Assembly: GCF_000686045.1 (NCBI RefSeq)
Contig: NZ_JMLV01000001.1
Coordinates: 186,001-250,000 of the forward strand
Reading direction: 5' to 3'
DNA: 64,000 nucleotides
Source: Fodinicurvata fenggangensis DSM 21160
Lineage (GTDB): Bacteria > Pseudomonadota > Alphaproteobacteria > Kiloniellales > DSM-21159
The stretch's first letter is position 1. Each line of letters starts with the position of its first letter. Under the pieces are notes generated by a model. That model was not told the origin of the DNA. It saw only the letters and a list, made by a program, of their open reading frames with translations, and did not search any database. Below are positions 36,400 to 45,676 of the stretch, piece after piece. The translations under genes and the position numbers were made by a program.

Positions 36400-36911
36400 C
36401 GTTCTTCGGTCGTGTTTTCGGGTGTGGCAGCCAGTTCCTGCAGCCTGTCTCCCTCGAGCCGATAAGGCAGCCAATCGGACTGGTGACGGAATCCCAGTTT
36501 CTCATAAAAGCTGCGGGCAGGGTTCCAGTGTAGTACCGAGAGGTCGAGGCGCGGACAGCCTCTCTCTTGAGCGATGACGGCCAGCCGGGAGAGCAGCTGT
36601 CTGCCCACCCCAAGTCCGCGCGCCCTCTCGCGTACATAGATGTCCTCAAGATAGAGTCCGGGCCGTCCCGCGAAGGTCGAGTAGGTGTGGAAGAACAGCG
36701 CGAAGGCCAGCGCAGTCGGAGGTGCTGCAGTGTTTTCGTGATCTTCAGCGATCAGGCATTCGAAACGGGGAGACTCTCCGAAACCATCCCGTTTCAAGTC
36801 TTCTTCGCTTGCCAGCACCTGGTCCGAAAGTTCTTCAAAGTCAGCCAGTTCCTTTATCAGCTGTAGGATCTGTGCGCAGTCTTCCTGGTGGGCAGCTCGT
36901 ATTCGAATCAA
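36396..36911 (-). CDS. GNAT acetyltransferase (first of a tandem pair)
   Basis: A 171-residue GNAT-fold N-acetyltransferase. The acetyl-CoA-binding loop is ERARGLGVGRQLL near residue 98, preceded by the LYLEDIYVR strand and followed by LHWNPARSFYEKLGF. The overall layout resembles diamine/spermidine acetyltransferases and related amine acetylases. The start is a TTG at 36911, supported by AGGAG eight bases upstream and an overlap (TTGA) with the stop of the upstream paralogue. The substrate is unknown. Confidence 0.85.
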   Translation of the reverse strand: MIRIRAAHQEDCAQILQLIKELADFEELSDQVLASEEDLKRDGFGESPRFECLIAEDHENTAAPPTALAFALFFHTYSTFAGRPGLYLEDIYVRERARGLGVGRQLLSRLAVIAQERGCPRLDLSVLHWNPARSFYEKLGFRHQSDWLPYRLEGDRLQELAATPENTTEER

Positions 36912-37420
36912 GGCCTCGTCTCCTGTCTCGTGAATTTTCGCAGAGAGTCGCCCTCGATCCGGTAGACATCCTCATCAGGGTGATGGAATCCGCAATGCTG
37001 ATAGAAGGCTGTGGTCTCCTTGTTGTCGTTGCGAACATTCAATTCCACGCGATTGATTCCCTGTTCGACAGCTTGGCTGCTGGCCTGCCTGAGCAGCAAT
37101 CGACCGAGACCAAGTCCGCGCGCCGCCGGCCGGACATAGAGATTCTCCACCAGAAGGACGGGGCCGCCAAGGAAAAGGGAAAAAACCTTGTAGAAGGCAA
37201 TGTAGCCAAGTCTCTCACCTGGTTGCCCCGCCAGAAGTGCTTCGAAGGGTGGCGGGGACTGCATCAACCAGCTTGCCACCTTCTTGGAACTCAAGTGTTT
37301 CGTTTCCGTTTTTCCTTCGCTAACGGCCAGTTCCCGAATCAATTCGGAAAGATCGCTTGCATCCTGCGGGCCTGCCGAATGGATCTCCGTTCGTGCGGTC
37401 GGATCGAAAGAACTAGTCAT
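36908..37420 (-). CDS. GNAT acetyltransferase (second of a tandem pair)
   Basis: A 170-residue GNAT protein paralogous to its downstream neighbour. It shares the LVENLYVRPAARGLGLGRLLL core, NDNKETTAFYQHCGF and the C-terminal VYRIEGDSLRKF (versus PYRLEGDRLQEL). The ATG at 37420 overlaps the AstE-like stop by eight bases; an upstream in-frame extension lies inside that gene and is rejected. The pair looks like a local duplication followed by divergence. The substrate is probably a small amine or amino acid. Confidence 0.85.
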   Translation of the reverse strand: MTSSFDPTARTEIHSAGPQDASDLSELIRELAVSEGKTETKHLSSKKVASWLMQSPPPFEALLAGQPGERLGYIAFYKVFSLFLGGPVLLVENLYVRPAARGLGLGRLLLRQASSQAVEQGINRVELNVRNDNKETTAFYQHCGFHHPDEDVYRIEGDSLRKFTRQETRP

Positions 37421-38555
37421 CGAGCAGCAAGCCTTTGCGTTCTGGCAAGGGGGCGCGACCGACAATTTTGGCAATGCTATCACCAGCGTGAACGTATTTC
37501 TTCAGGCGGCGAGATAACAGCAAGCCAGAGGTCCCGGCCTGGATGGTCTGCCGTGCTGCCCTGTCATCTTCAGCTGCAGGGTCGACCAGTTCCGCTATGA
37601 CAGTACCGGAGGCTACCTGTTGCCCAAGTTCAACCTGGTAAATCAGGATTCCAGTTGCGGGGGCCCGAAGGATTTCACAAGCCTCCAGCGCAGTCGCCTC
37701 GCATCGCAATGGCGGCGTTTCTTCAGCTTGGCCCTCCAACAGCCCTGATCTTTGCAGTTCCCTGAAAATGGCCCGGGCGTCACTTGCGGCATGAACGTCG
37801 TTGACGTCTGCCTGGCCACGCAATTCGACAGTTGCGGAAAAACAGCCGTCCCTTGGGATCGGTACGTCCGGGAAGGCCTCTGCCAGTCGCGGCCAGGGTG
37901 TGGAAAAGGCTTCGTCAAATGAGCCGCCCCCGGAATCCTCAGCCAGCAATACCGCTTCACAGGCCAGATCGGCGGCCAGGTCCTGGCCGTCCGGCCATTG
38001 ATGGGGCGTAAGGTAGAGATGCATCAGTGCATCATCATCGCAGTGCAGGTCGAAAACGAGATCGGCGTCACAGGCCTCCAGTGCCAGCAGTTGTTTGAGA
38101 TGGCCGGCCTCGTTTCTGGTTTCCATGCGGGCAAGTGCCGTTTTCATGGATTGCCGGATCGTGTCCCTGTTCTGCTCGATATCTTGAGAGAGCTTTCCGG
38201 CCAGGTACTCCCGGATCAACTCATAAAGATCCGGCCAGGATCGATTGAAGTTGCCGCCTTCTCCCAGATTGTGGCGCCCCAGGTGCACGCCATTGACGAA
38301 CTGGGTCAGTCCAATCGGGTTTGCGTAGGGCACAAGCGTGACCTGTCCAAGGATCTGATTTTCTGAATCGGCGGCACGCAGCAGACTCAGAAGATGCTGT
38401 GCCACGAGCATGGCGGGCGTTTCATCCGCATGCAGTGAGGCCTGAATATAAGCCTTCCTGTCCGCATCGGCTGGCCCAAAGCGGTGGATTTGCAGTTGCT
38501 GCTGGGTGCCCGGCGGACTGCCTTTAAGGATCTGGCGTTCAATGCTATGTGACAT
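37413..38555 (-). CDS. Succinylglutamate desuccinylase/aspartoacylase family protein
   Basis: A 380-residue zinc carboxypeptidase-like enzyme of the AstE/AspA family, which cleaves N-acyl groups from amino acids or related compounds. The metal site is built from HADE near residue 43 and the downstream DLHCDDDALMHLYL region. RSWPD and the C-terminal beta-barrel domain (about residues 290-370, APATGILIYQVELGQQVASG) resemble the biotinyl-lipoyl-like module found in this family. It is first in an operon with two GNAT acetyltransferases, so it may oppose or feed their reaction. The exact substrate is unknown. Confidence 0.82.
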   Translation of the reverse strand: MSHSIERQILKGSPPGTQQQLQIHRFGPADADRKAYIQASLHADETPAMLVAQHLLSLLRAADSENQILGQVTLVPYANPIGLTQFVNGVHLGRHNLGEGGNFNRSWPDLYELIREYLAGKLSQDIEQNRDTIRQSMKTALARMETRNEAGHLKQLLALEACDADLVFDLHCDDDALMHLYLTPHQWPDGQDLAADLACEAVLLAEDSGGGSFDEAFSTPWPRLAEAFPDVPIPRDGCFSATVELRGQADVNDVHAASDARAIFRELQRSGLLEGQAEETPPLRCEATALEACEILRAPATGILIYQVELGQQVASGTVIAELVDPAAEDDRAARQTIQAGTSGLLLSRRLKKYVHAGDSIAKIVGRAPLPERKGLLLDD

Positions 38556-38684
38556 GTGGTTCCCGTGGAATGCGGTATCATGAATAGATGACCGGAGCCG
38601 TCTGTCCGGTCAATGCAGGCTAGAGGATTCGTGAGCGACTCCATGCTCGCGATAAGCTCGCCTGGAAAGGGCCAGAAGGAAAGC

Positions 38685-40982
38685 ATGTCAATCTCTTCGT
38701 CTCCATCCTCCTCACTGCAGAATGACAGGGCGCCTTTGCCCGAGGCTGTCGCCGAGGGTTTGAACGAAGCCCAGCGGAATGCCGTGGAACAGCTGGATGG
38801 TCCGGTTCTTATGCTGGCTGGTGCAGGAACGGGTAAAACACGTGCCTTGACCACGCGCTTGGCGCATCTGCTTTACAGCGGCAAGGCGGCGCCGGGGCAA
38901 ATCCTGGCTGTTACCTTCACGAACAAGGCCGCGCGTGAAATGAAGGAACGTGTGGCCGAGCTACTGGGACGGCCGTCGGTAGAGGGCTGGTGGTTGGGAA
39001 CCTTCCATGCCCTGGCGGCGCGTATCCTGCGTTATGAAGCCGAATCGGTGGGGCTGAAGTCCAATTTCACCATCCTGGACAGCGATGACCAGTTGCGCCT
39101 GTTGAAGCACGTCATGCAGGCCGAGAATATCGACGAGAAAGCTTGGCCGCCACGCGCATTGCTGTCGATCATTGAACGATGGAAGGACAAGGCTCTTACC
39201 CCGGACCGGGTTTCGGCTGAGGACAGTTCGGAATTTGCAGGCGGACGCGCACCAACTCTCTATGCGCTCTATCAACGCAGGCTGAGAGAACTGAATGCCT
39301 GTGATTTCGGCGACCTGCTGTTGCACTGCGTTCATCTGTTTCAGACGAATGATGAGGTCCTGCGACGCTATCAGGACCAGTTCAAGTACATCCTGGTGGA
39401 TGAATACCAGGATACCAACATCGCCCAGTATCTCTGGCTGCGCCTGCTGGCGCAGAAACACAAGAATATCTGCTGTGTCGGCGACGATGACCAGTCGATC
39501 TATGGATGGCGTGGGGCGGAAGTGGGAAATATCCTGCGGTTTGAGCAGGATTTTCCCGGAGCTCATGTCATTCGCCTTGAGCGCAACTATCGCTCCACCC
39601 CCCACATCCTGGGGGCGGCCTCGGGCCTGATTTCCCACAATTCGGGCCGTCTGGGAAAAACGCTCTGGACGGATGGTGACCAGGGCGAGCCCATCCGTGT
39701 GCGCGGACTTTGGGATGGAGAAGCCGAAGCCCGTTTTGTGGGCGATGAAATCGAGGCACTGCAGACCAAAGGACATGCTCTGTCGGAAATTGCTATCCTG
39801 GTCCGCACGGGTGCACAGACTCGCGAGTTCGAAGAACGCTTCGTAACCCTTGGACTGCCGTATCGCGTGGTCGGTGGTCCGCGTTTCTATGAACGCATGG
39901 AAGTTCGCGACGCCTTGGCGTATCTGCGGTTGCTGACATCCACGGACAATGACCTGGCTTTTGAGCGCATCTGCAACAAGCCGAAACGTGGCCTGGGGGA
40001 TGTGGCACTGAAGATCCTGCACGAAACGGCACGGGCTGGCGGTCTGTCATTGTTCGATGCGGCCCGTCGCCTGACGGAAACCGATGAGTTGCGCCCCCAG
40101 GCGCGGCGTGCACTCAAGAACTTCATAGGTCTTTGCGACAAGTGGCGTGAGGACATGCTGCAGATGCCACATCCGGAACTTGCGGAAACGGTTCTCGAGG
40201 AATCCGGCTATACCGACATGTGGCGCCAGGACAAATCGATCGAAGCCCCCGGGCGCCTGGAAAACCTGAAGGAGCTTATAGACGCGCTGGCAGAGTTCGA
40301 AACCCTGGCCGGGTTTCTGGAGCACGTCAGTCTGGTCATGGAGAACCTGGAGGACAGCAGTCAGGACCAGGTTTCCGTGATGACCCTGCACGCGGCCAAG
40401 GGCCTGGAGTTCGAGACCGTTTTCTTGCCGGGCTGGGAGGAGGGGCTGTTCCCCAACCAGCGGGCACTTGACGAGCAGGCCTTGAAGGGCCTGGAGGAGG
40501 AGCGGCGTCTGGCCTATGTGGGACTGACGCGCGCCAAGGTTCGGGCAATCGTCAGTTTTGCAGCCAACCGGCGCCTTTATGGTTCCTGGGCGGCTGCCAT
40601 ACCCTCGCGTTTCATCGATGAGCTTCCTGAGGAGCACAAGGTTCAGGAAAGTGACCAGGGGCTCTACGGCGCTTCGGCACAGGCCTGGGGTGGTGGACGC
40701 TTCGGCGGGTTTGACAGCTGGGGGGAGACACGGGTTTCACCAGGCATGATGCGTGCGCGTGAACGCTCGTCCGACAAGGTCATAGATGTCCAGGCCCAGC
40801 CTGTGGAGCGTCTCGCTCCAAACACTTCAGGTTATGCGCCGAAGGCGCGTGTTTTCCATCGCAAGTTCGGTTATGGAACCGTGGATGTGGTGGATGGTGA
40901 TCGCTTGAGCATTCGCTTCGATCATGCTGGCGAGAAGAAGGTCATGGCCTCTTTTGTTGTTCCGGCAGAAGAAGCGGACTGA
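38685..40982 (+). CDS. UvrD/PcrA-type DNA helicase
   Basis: A 765-residue superfamily 1 3'-5' helicase. Motifs in order are Q-motif GLNEAQRNAVEQ, Walker A AGAGTGKT near residue 45, TFTNKAAREM, the DEYQDTN Walker B, DDDQSIYGWRGA, ERNYRST, and VMTLHAAKGLEFETVFLPG with the C-terminal arginine region. The tail FHRKFGYGTVDVVDGD is the Tudor-like domain of UvrD/PcrA that contacts RNA polymerase. It acts in repair and replication-fork clearance. The ATG at 38685 follows AGAAGGA; a longer N-terminus from 38613 is possible. prmA follows within 52 bases. Confidence 0.92.
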   Translation: MSISSSPSSSLQNDRAPLPEAVAEGLNEAQRNAVEQLDGPVLMLAGAGTGKTRALTTRLAHLLYSGKAAPGQILAVTFTNKAAREMKERVAELLGRPSVEGWWLGTFHALAARILRYEAESVGLKSNFTILDSDDQLRLLKHVMQAENIDEKAWPPRALLSIIERWKDKALTPDRVSAEDSSEFAGGRAPTLYALYQRRLRELNACDFGDLLLHCVHLFQTNDEVLRRYQDQFKYILVDEYQDTNIAQYLWLRLLAQKHKNICCVGDDDQSIYGWRGAEVGNILRFEQDFPGAHVIRLERNYRSTPHILGAASGLISHNSGRLGKTLWTDGDQGEPIRVRGLWDGEAEARFVGDEIEALQTKGHALSEIAILVRTGAQTREFEERFVTLGLPYRVVGGPRFYERMEVRDALAYLRLLTSTDNDLAFERICNKPKRGLGDVALKILHETARAGGLSLFDAARRLTETDELRPQARRALKNFIGLCDKWREDMLQMPHPELAETVLEESGYTDMWRQDKSIEAPGRLENLKELIDALAEFETLAGFLEHVSLVMENLEDSSQDQVSVMTLHAAKGLEFETVFLPGWEEGLFPNQRALDEQALKGLEEERRLAYVGLTRAKVRAIVSFAANRRLYGSWAAAIPSRFIDELPEEHKVQESDQGLYGASAQAWGGGRFGGFDSWGETRVSPGMMRARERSSDKVIDVQAQPVERLAPNTSGYAPKARVFHRKFGYGTVDVVDGDRLSIRFDHAGEKKVMASFVVPAEEAD

Positions 40983-41034
40983 AGGCGTCCATCTCTCGCA
41001 TTATCTGCCTCAACGGAAGACCAGTAATCAGACC

Positions 41035-41910
41035 ATGAGCCAGCCAATCTATTGCCTGACCTTTGCGGTCCCGTCACAGACAGTTCCTGTTTTCGAAGAC
41101 GCGCTGGAAGGACTTGGCGCGGCCATAGCCGTTGGAGGCCCGGACCGCAACGGAGATACGCCGCTGCAGGTCTATCTGGGTGAGGATCACGGAGAAACCG
41201 AGCTGTTCGGACGTCTGGCCGCTGCCGCGCTGGGCTGTGAGATTGCCGTTCCGGACTATCGTTATGAACTGATGCCGGAAACGGACTGGGTGGCTGAAAG
41301 CCAGGCGGCATTGCCGCCCTTGCGGGCTGGGCGTTTCTTTGTCCACGGCAGCCATGTCCAGGAGCGACCGTCAGCGGGCGCCATTCCATTGCTCGTTGAT
41401 GCCAATATTGCCTTCGGCACAGGGCGGCACGAAACGACGCGCGGCTGCCTCCTTGCCATGTGCGATCTTGCCAAACGCGGGCGCAAGACGCGCGTTCTGG
41501 ATATGGGATGCGGCTCGGGCATCCTGGCCATGGGTGCTGCCTATCTTTGGCCAAAGGCCAGGATTCTTGCCACGGACAATGATCCAGGCTCGGTCCGGGT
41601 GGCACGCGAGAATGCCGGACTCAATCGCGTGTCCCGCAGGATTCAGACCTATTTGAGCCAAGGATACGCACATCCGGCGATCAAGCGCGAAGGCCCATAT
41701 GATTTGATCGTGGCGAACATTCTTGCCGCTCCGCTTTGCCGCATGGCCACGGAGACAGCACGTCATGCGAAGCCGGGCGGCCATGTCATCCTGTCAGGCC
41801 TGCTATGGCACCAGGAACGCTGGGTGCGTCAACGCCATCGCAGTGCCGGACTTGCACTGGAAGCCCGCTACAAGCTTGGGGACTGGACGACCCTGCTGCT
41901 GCGCGCCTGA
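41035..41910 (+). CDS. prmA: Ribosomal protein L11 methyltransferase
   Basis: A 291-residue class I SAM methyltransferase modifying L11. The N-terminal substrate-recognition domain (about residues 1-100) precedes ANIAFGTGRHETTRGCLLAM. The SAM loop is VLDMGCGSGILAMGAAYL near residue 160, and IVANILAAPLCRMA is the catalytic motif of PrmA. The ATG at 41035 is the first plausible start after the helicase gene. Linkage of prmA with a uvrD-type helicase is common in alphaproteobacteria. Confidence 0.92.
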   Translation: MSQPIYCLTFAVPSQTVPVFEDALEGLGAAIAVGGPDRNGDTPLQVYLGEDHGETELFGRLAAAALGCEIAVPDYRYELMPETDWVAESQAALPPLRAGRFFVHGSHVQERPSAGAIPLLVDANIAFGTGRHETTRGCLLAMCDLAKRGRKTRVLDMGCGSGILAMGAAYLWPKARILATDNDPGSVRVARENAGLNRVSRRIQTYLSQGYAHPAIKREGPYDLIVANILAAPLCRMATETARHAKPGGHVILSGLLWHQERWVRQRHRSAGLALEARYKLGDWTTLLLRA

Positions 41911-41939
41911 CTATACGGGTTACGTTCCGGTCAGAATGT

Positions 41940-43103
41940 CTAGGTCTTGCGGTAGGGACTTTCTTCCTGAAGGTGGTCTATCGTGTGGCGAACCATTTCA
42001 CGTTCGCGTCTCAGATAGCTCTCCACGGCGTCGTGTAAGGCCGGGTCCCGAATCAGGTGAGCGCTGTAGGTTTCCACAGGCAGATAGCCGCGCTGGATTT
42101 TGTGTTCGCCCTGGGCGCCGGCTTCCACCCGGGCCAGACCGTTGGCTATGGCATAATCGATTGCCTGATAATAACAGGCTTCGAAGTGCAGGAAGCGGAA
42201 GTCCGTCGCACATCCCCAGTTGCGGCCATAGAGGCAATCGTCACTGCGCAGATTCAGGGCACCGGCCACGGGCTCGTCATCCTGGTAGGCAAGGACCAGC
42301 ACGATCCGGTCGGCCAGTTTCTCGGACAGTTGCAGGAAGAATTCCAGCGACAGGTAGGCCTGCCCCCACTTGCGGTCCGTCGTGTTCATGTAGAAGCGGT
42401 GAAATGCTTCCCAATGCTCGCTGCGAAGGTCATCTCCACTGAGCGCACAAAGCGTTATCCCGCTTTCGCGTACACGGGCACGTTCCTTGCGAATGTTCTT
42501 GCGCTTGCGCGAGGACAGAGTTTCCAGGAAGTCGTTGAAATCGGCATAGCCGCGATTGTGCCAGTGATACTGCTGTCCTGTACGCGCCAGGAAGCCGGCA
42601 GATGTAAACGACTCCCACTCGTCCTGTGGCGGGAAGGTAACATGCAGGGAGGAGACGCCGGTCTGTTCAGCGACGGAGGAGAGAGCGGAGATCAAAAGGC
42701 GCCGCGCATATTGCGGTTGTTCGGCTGTTGCGGTCAGCAGTCGTGGCCCTGTGGCCGGTGTGAAGGGTATGCCGCACTGTAGCTTGGGATAATACTGGCC
42801 GCCGGCGCGTTCATAAGCATCGGCCCACCCCCAGTCGAAGACGTATTCCCCGAAGGAGTGGTTCTTCAGGTAAAGGGGGGCCGCCCCCTGAAGGCGTCCC
42901 CCCTCATCGGAAAGAAGGACGTGAAAGGGTTGCCACCCGGTTTCTGGCGATACGCAACCGCTTTCCTCGAGTGTCGAGAGGAAGGCATGTGTCAGGAAAG
43001 GATTGTCGGTACCGGCGCAAGCGTCCCAGTCGGCAGCGGAAATGTCGGACAGGCTGTGCGTGATCCTGGCATGAAAACTGCTGTCTCTCTCGGACATGTC
43101 CAT
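41940..43103 (-). CDS. FemAB-like GNAT-fold protein (DUF482)
   Basis: A 387-residue soluble protein of the FemAB_like/DUF482 family, with two GNAT-like halves. Recognisable parts are ADWDACAGTDNPFLTHAFL near the start, HNRGYADFNDFLETLSSRKRKNIRKER in the centre, and the C-terminal YGRNWGCATDFRFLHFEACYYQAIDYAI with GAQGEHKIQRGYLPVETYSAH. Relatives are annotated as peptidoglycan-biosynthesis or aminoacyl-transfer proteins, but no reaction is proven. The gene stands alone, converging with prmA. Confidence 0.85.
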   Translation of the reverse strand: MDMSERDSSFHARITHSLSDISAADWDACAGTDNPFLTHAFLSTLEESGCVSPETGWQPFHVLLSDEGGRLQGAAPLYLKNHSFGEYVFDWGWADAYERAGGQYYPKLQCGIPFTPATGPRLLTATAEQPQYARRLLISALSSVAEQTGVSSLHVTFPPQDEWESFTSAGFLARTGQQYHWHNRGYADFNDFLETLSSRKRKNIRKERARVRESGITLCALSGDDLRSEHWEAFHRFYMNTTDRKWGQAYLSLEFFLQLSEKLADRIVLVLAYQDDEPVAGALNLRSDDCLYGRNWGCATDFRFLHFEACYYQAIDYAIANGLARVEAGAQGEHKIQRGYLPVETYSAHLIRDPALHDAVESYLRREREMVRHTIDHLQEESPYRKT

Positions 43104-43189
43104 TGATCACTCACTGTTTTGAATAAGCCTTCTTGAGGCTCAAAAGACTGGAACGACTCAGCCGGTACGACAAGGGCGACCTGTCCGGA

Positions 43190-44200
43190 TCAGGTCAACT
43201 GAAAGCCGTGGGCATAAGGGTCGCGCTCTTCGACGAAGATCGTGTTCAGTCCGGTCATGCGCGCCCAGCCTTCGATGGACGGCACGATGGCCGGGGTGCC
43301 TGCGATCTCGGTTGCTTCCTCGACGCGACCGCGAAAGAGACTGCCGATAATGCTCTCGTGCACGAATTCGTCTCCCGGTTTCAGAACACCACGCGCCGCG
43401 AGCTGCGCCATTCGGGCCGAGGTGCCGGTGCCGCAGGGACTGCGGTCAATCGCGCGCTCGCCATAGAAGACAGCGTTACGCGCGTGTGCGCCCTCGGCAC
43501 GAGGCTTCCCGGTCCAGAGGATATGGCTCACTCCGCGAATGGTGGGGTCCTCCGGATGTGCCACCTCGACCGATTCGTTCAGCGTGCGACGCAGAAGGGG
43601 CGATACCTTCAGGATCTGGGCGGGTGTGAAACTCTCCAACCCGGGGTAGTTCTGCTGTGGTTCGACGATGGCGTAGAAGTTTCCGCCATAGGCGATATCC
43701 ACCTTCAACGGACCCAATTCGGGGCAGTCGACCTTCTGGTCTGCCACAGCCAGGTAGCTTTTCACGTTACGGATTCGCACGGCTTCGATCCGGCCTTCAC
43801 TGTCCTGCCTGTAATGCGCATCCACACGGCCGGCAGGGGCGTCCAGCTTTAGAAGGCCCGGTTCACTGGGCTGTACCAGGCCACGTTCCAGGGCGAAGGT
43901 AACAGTCCCGATGGTCCCGTGACCGCACATCGGCAGGCAGCCGCTGGTTTCGATGAAGAGGATGCCGATGTCGCAGTCATCACGTGTCGGGGGCATCAGG
44001 ATCGAGCCGGACATCATGTCGTGTCCGCGCGGTTCGAACATGAGCGCGGTGCGAATCCAGTCGTAGCGTTTCAGGAAATCCTGACGGCGGGCGCTCATGC
44101 TCGCGCCGGCCAGGAGCGGGGCGCCGCCGGCGACCAGGCGCACGGGATTGCCGCAGGTGTGGCCGTCCACGCAGAAGAAAGTGTTGGGCTTTATCTCCAT
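43190..44200 (-). CDS. 4-hydroxyproline 2-epimerase, proline racemase family
   Basis: A 336-residue enzyme of the proline racemase superfamily. Both catalytic cysteines are present, in PMCGHGTIGT near residue 91 and DRSPCGTGTSARMA near 255, which favours an epimerase or racemase over the trans-3-hydroxyproline dehydratase (whose first Cys is Ser or Thr). HTCGNPVRLV near the start is also typical of hydroxyproline epimerases. No hydroxyproline transporter or oxidase gene is adjacent, so the pathway context is missing. It diverges from the N-formylglutamate amidohydrolase gene. Confidence 0.85.
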   Translation of the reverse strand: MEIKPNTFFCVDGHTCGNPVRLVAGGAPLLAGASMSARRQDFLKRYDWIRTALMFEPRGHDMMSGSILMPPTRDDCDIGILFIETSGCLPMCGHGTIGTVTFALERGLVQPSEPGLLKLDAPAGRVDAHYRQDSEGRIEAVRIRNVKSYLAVADQKVDCPELGPLKVDIAYGGNFYAIVEPQQNYPGLESFTPAQILKVSPLLRRTLNESVEVAHPEDPTIRGVSHILWTGKPRAEGAHARNAVFYGERAIDRSPCGTGTSARMAQLAARGVLKPGDEFVHESIIGSLFRGRVEEATEIAGTPAIVPSIEGWARMTGLNTIFVEERDPYAHGFQLT

Positions 44201-44278
44201 GGCGAGATTTAGTCTTATGCCGTTTCCAAGGTCAATCGATGTCGCAGGCTTGAACAGTTACAGGGTTTTGGTGCCGGT

Positions 44279-45127
44279 ATGGAACAGGATTCAACACAAC
44301 CACCTGTCCACGAACTCTACAGGGGGCATGATCATCCACCTTTTGCGTCAGGTGAGCAGACAGTGCCGTGGTATACGCCCTTCCAATTTCTACGACTGTC
44401 AGGGCAGGCGCCGGTGTTGGTACTCTGCGACCATGCCTCTCGTCATATCCCGCCAGCTTTCCGCGGATTGGGTCTGAAAGGGGATAATCTGTCACGCCAT
44501 ATTGCCTGGGACATAGGCGTTGCAGAGGTGGCGCGGCCTTTGTCTCGCCTGCTGGATGCGCCAACACTGTTGGCTGGTTTTTCGCGCCTGGTCATAGACG
44601 CAAACCGTCACCTTGGTTCGAGGGGATCGATACCCGAGGTCAGCGATGAAACGCCGATTCCGGGAAATCAGAACCTTGATGAAAGAGCACGCAAAGAACG
44701 CGTGCAGGCCTTTTTCAAGCCCTATCATGCGGCGGCGGCGCGCCTGATCGAGGCGCAGATTGCCAAGGGCGTACGGCCGCTTCTGGTGTTTTTGCACAGC
44801 TTCACGCCGGTCATACAGGAATTCCGGCGTCCCTGGGAGGTAGGAGTCCTGTGGAACGAGGATGACCGACTGGCGCGCCCGGTCATTGAGGGCTTTCGTG
44901 CCCAGGGCTGTACGGTGGGTGAGAACGAACCCTATTCGGGAGCCTCTCCCGAGGATTACAGTCTGCATAAGCATGGCGAGGGACGCGGCCTTGCACCGGT
45001 GCTGCTCGAAGTGCGTCAGGATTTGATCGACAGCCATGAGGGGGCCGAGCAGTGGGCCCAGATCATAGCGCAGGTCCTGACGCCGCTGGTGGAGCAGGCT
45101 GGCCGTCTGCAGGGACAGGAAAGTTAG
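44279..45127 (+). CDS. N-formylglutamate amidohydrolase family protein
   Basis: A 282-residue enzyme of the FGase/HutG2 family, which hydrolyses N-formylglutamate to formate and glutamate or related N-acyl amino acids. Family segments are PVLVLCDHASRHIPPAF near residue 40, IAWDIGVAEVARPL, SRLVIDANRH with the metal site, LHSFTPV and GASPEDYSLHKHGE. Other histidine-degradation genes are absent, as is usual for this alphaproteobacterial context. The DUF1244 gene lies 109 bases downstream and the three-gene order with DUF2312 is conserved in the group. Confidence 0.88.
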   Translation: MEQDSTQPPVHELYRGHDHPPFASGEQTVPWYTPFQFLRLSGQAPVLVLCDHASRHIPPAFRGLGLKGDNLSRHIAWDIGVAEVARPLSRLLDAPTLLAGFSRLVIDANRHLGSRGSIPEVSDETPIPGNQNLDERARKERVQAFFKPYHAAAARLIEAQIAKGVRPLLVFLHSFTPVIQEFRRPWEVGVLWNEDDRLARPVIEGFRAQGCTVGENEPYSGASPEDYSLHKHGEGRGLAPVLLEVRQDLIDSHEGAEQWAQIIAQVLTPLVEQAGRLQGQES

Positions 45128-45236
45128 CCGTGCCGGAGAGGGCTTGAAAGCAGCCTCGCTTGAGGCTTCATAGAAGGTAATGGGCCATGGATTTAATACG
45201 GCATGGTGCCGTCTGGTCACCTATTGGAGGTAAAGA

Positions 45237-45545
45237 ATGAAACCTGAACTCGACTCCCAAACCCGGACCGAACTGGAAGCGGCTGCTTTCCGCAAGCTGT
45301 TGGCGCATCTGGATGAGCGCAAGGATGTGCAGAACATCGACCTGATGAACCTGGCCGGTTTCTGCCGCAACTGCCTGTCCCGCTGGTATCAGGAATCCGC
45401 GCAGGAGAAGGGCATCGAAATGGACAAGGAATCGGCCAGGGAAATCGTCTATGGCATGCCCTATAGCGAATGGAAGGAAAAGTATCAGAACGAGGCGACA
45501 GATGCCCAGAAGGAAGCCTTCCAGACCGGAGGTGGAAGTCACTGA
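45237..45545 (+). CDS. DUF1244 family protein
   Basis: A 102-residue helical protein of the DUF1244 family, common in proteobacteria and without a known activity. The conserved core NLAGFCRNCLSRWYQESA carries two cysteines, and SAREIVYGMPYSEWKEKYQ follows. A TTGGAGG site precedes the ATG. It lies between the N-formylglutamate amidohydrolase and the GapR-like gene. A stable hairpin is found in the 131-base gap after it. Confidence 0.88.
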   Translation: MKPELDSQTRTELEAAAFRKLLAHLDERKDVQNIDLMNLAGFCRNCLSRWYQESAQEKGIEMDKESAREIVYGMPYSEWKEKYQNEATDAQKEAFQTGGGSH

Positions 45546-45611
45546 GGGCACTCGTTCTGATAGCGTCCTATTCCGTTGTCCGCGGGGGCATGACGGAGTA
45601 GGTTCGCGGCC

Positions 45612-45634
45612 GGTCCGCCCGGCGTAGGCGGACC
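45612..45634 (+). terminator. Hairpin between DUF1244 and gapR-like genes
   Basis: A perfect 8-bp GC-rich stem (GGTCCGCC and GGCGGACC) with a seven-base loop. No T-run follows. It could be a weak terminator of the DUF1244 transcript or a dispersed intergenic repeat; a genome-wide copy count would tell which. Confidence 0.4.
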
Positions 45635-45676
45635 TGTCACGTCTTTCACTACACCATCAGTTCAGGAGCCTGGGAC

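Noticed and set aside
36908-37483. A longer N-terminus for the second GNAT protein, starting at 37483
   Set aside because: The extra residues lie inside the upstream deacylase gene, are rich in Cys and Pro and do not fit the GNAT fold. The ATG at 37420 gives a normal overlap.
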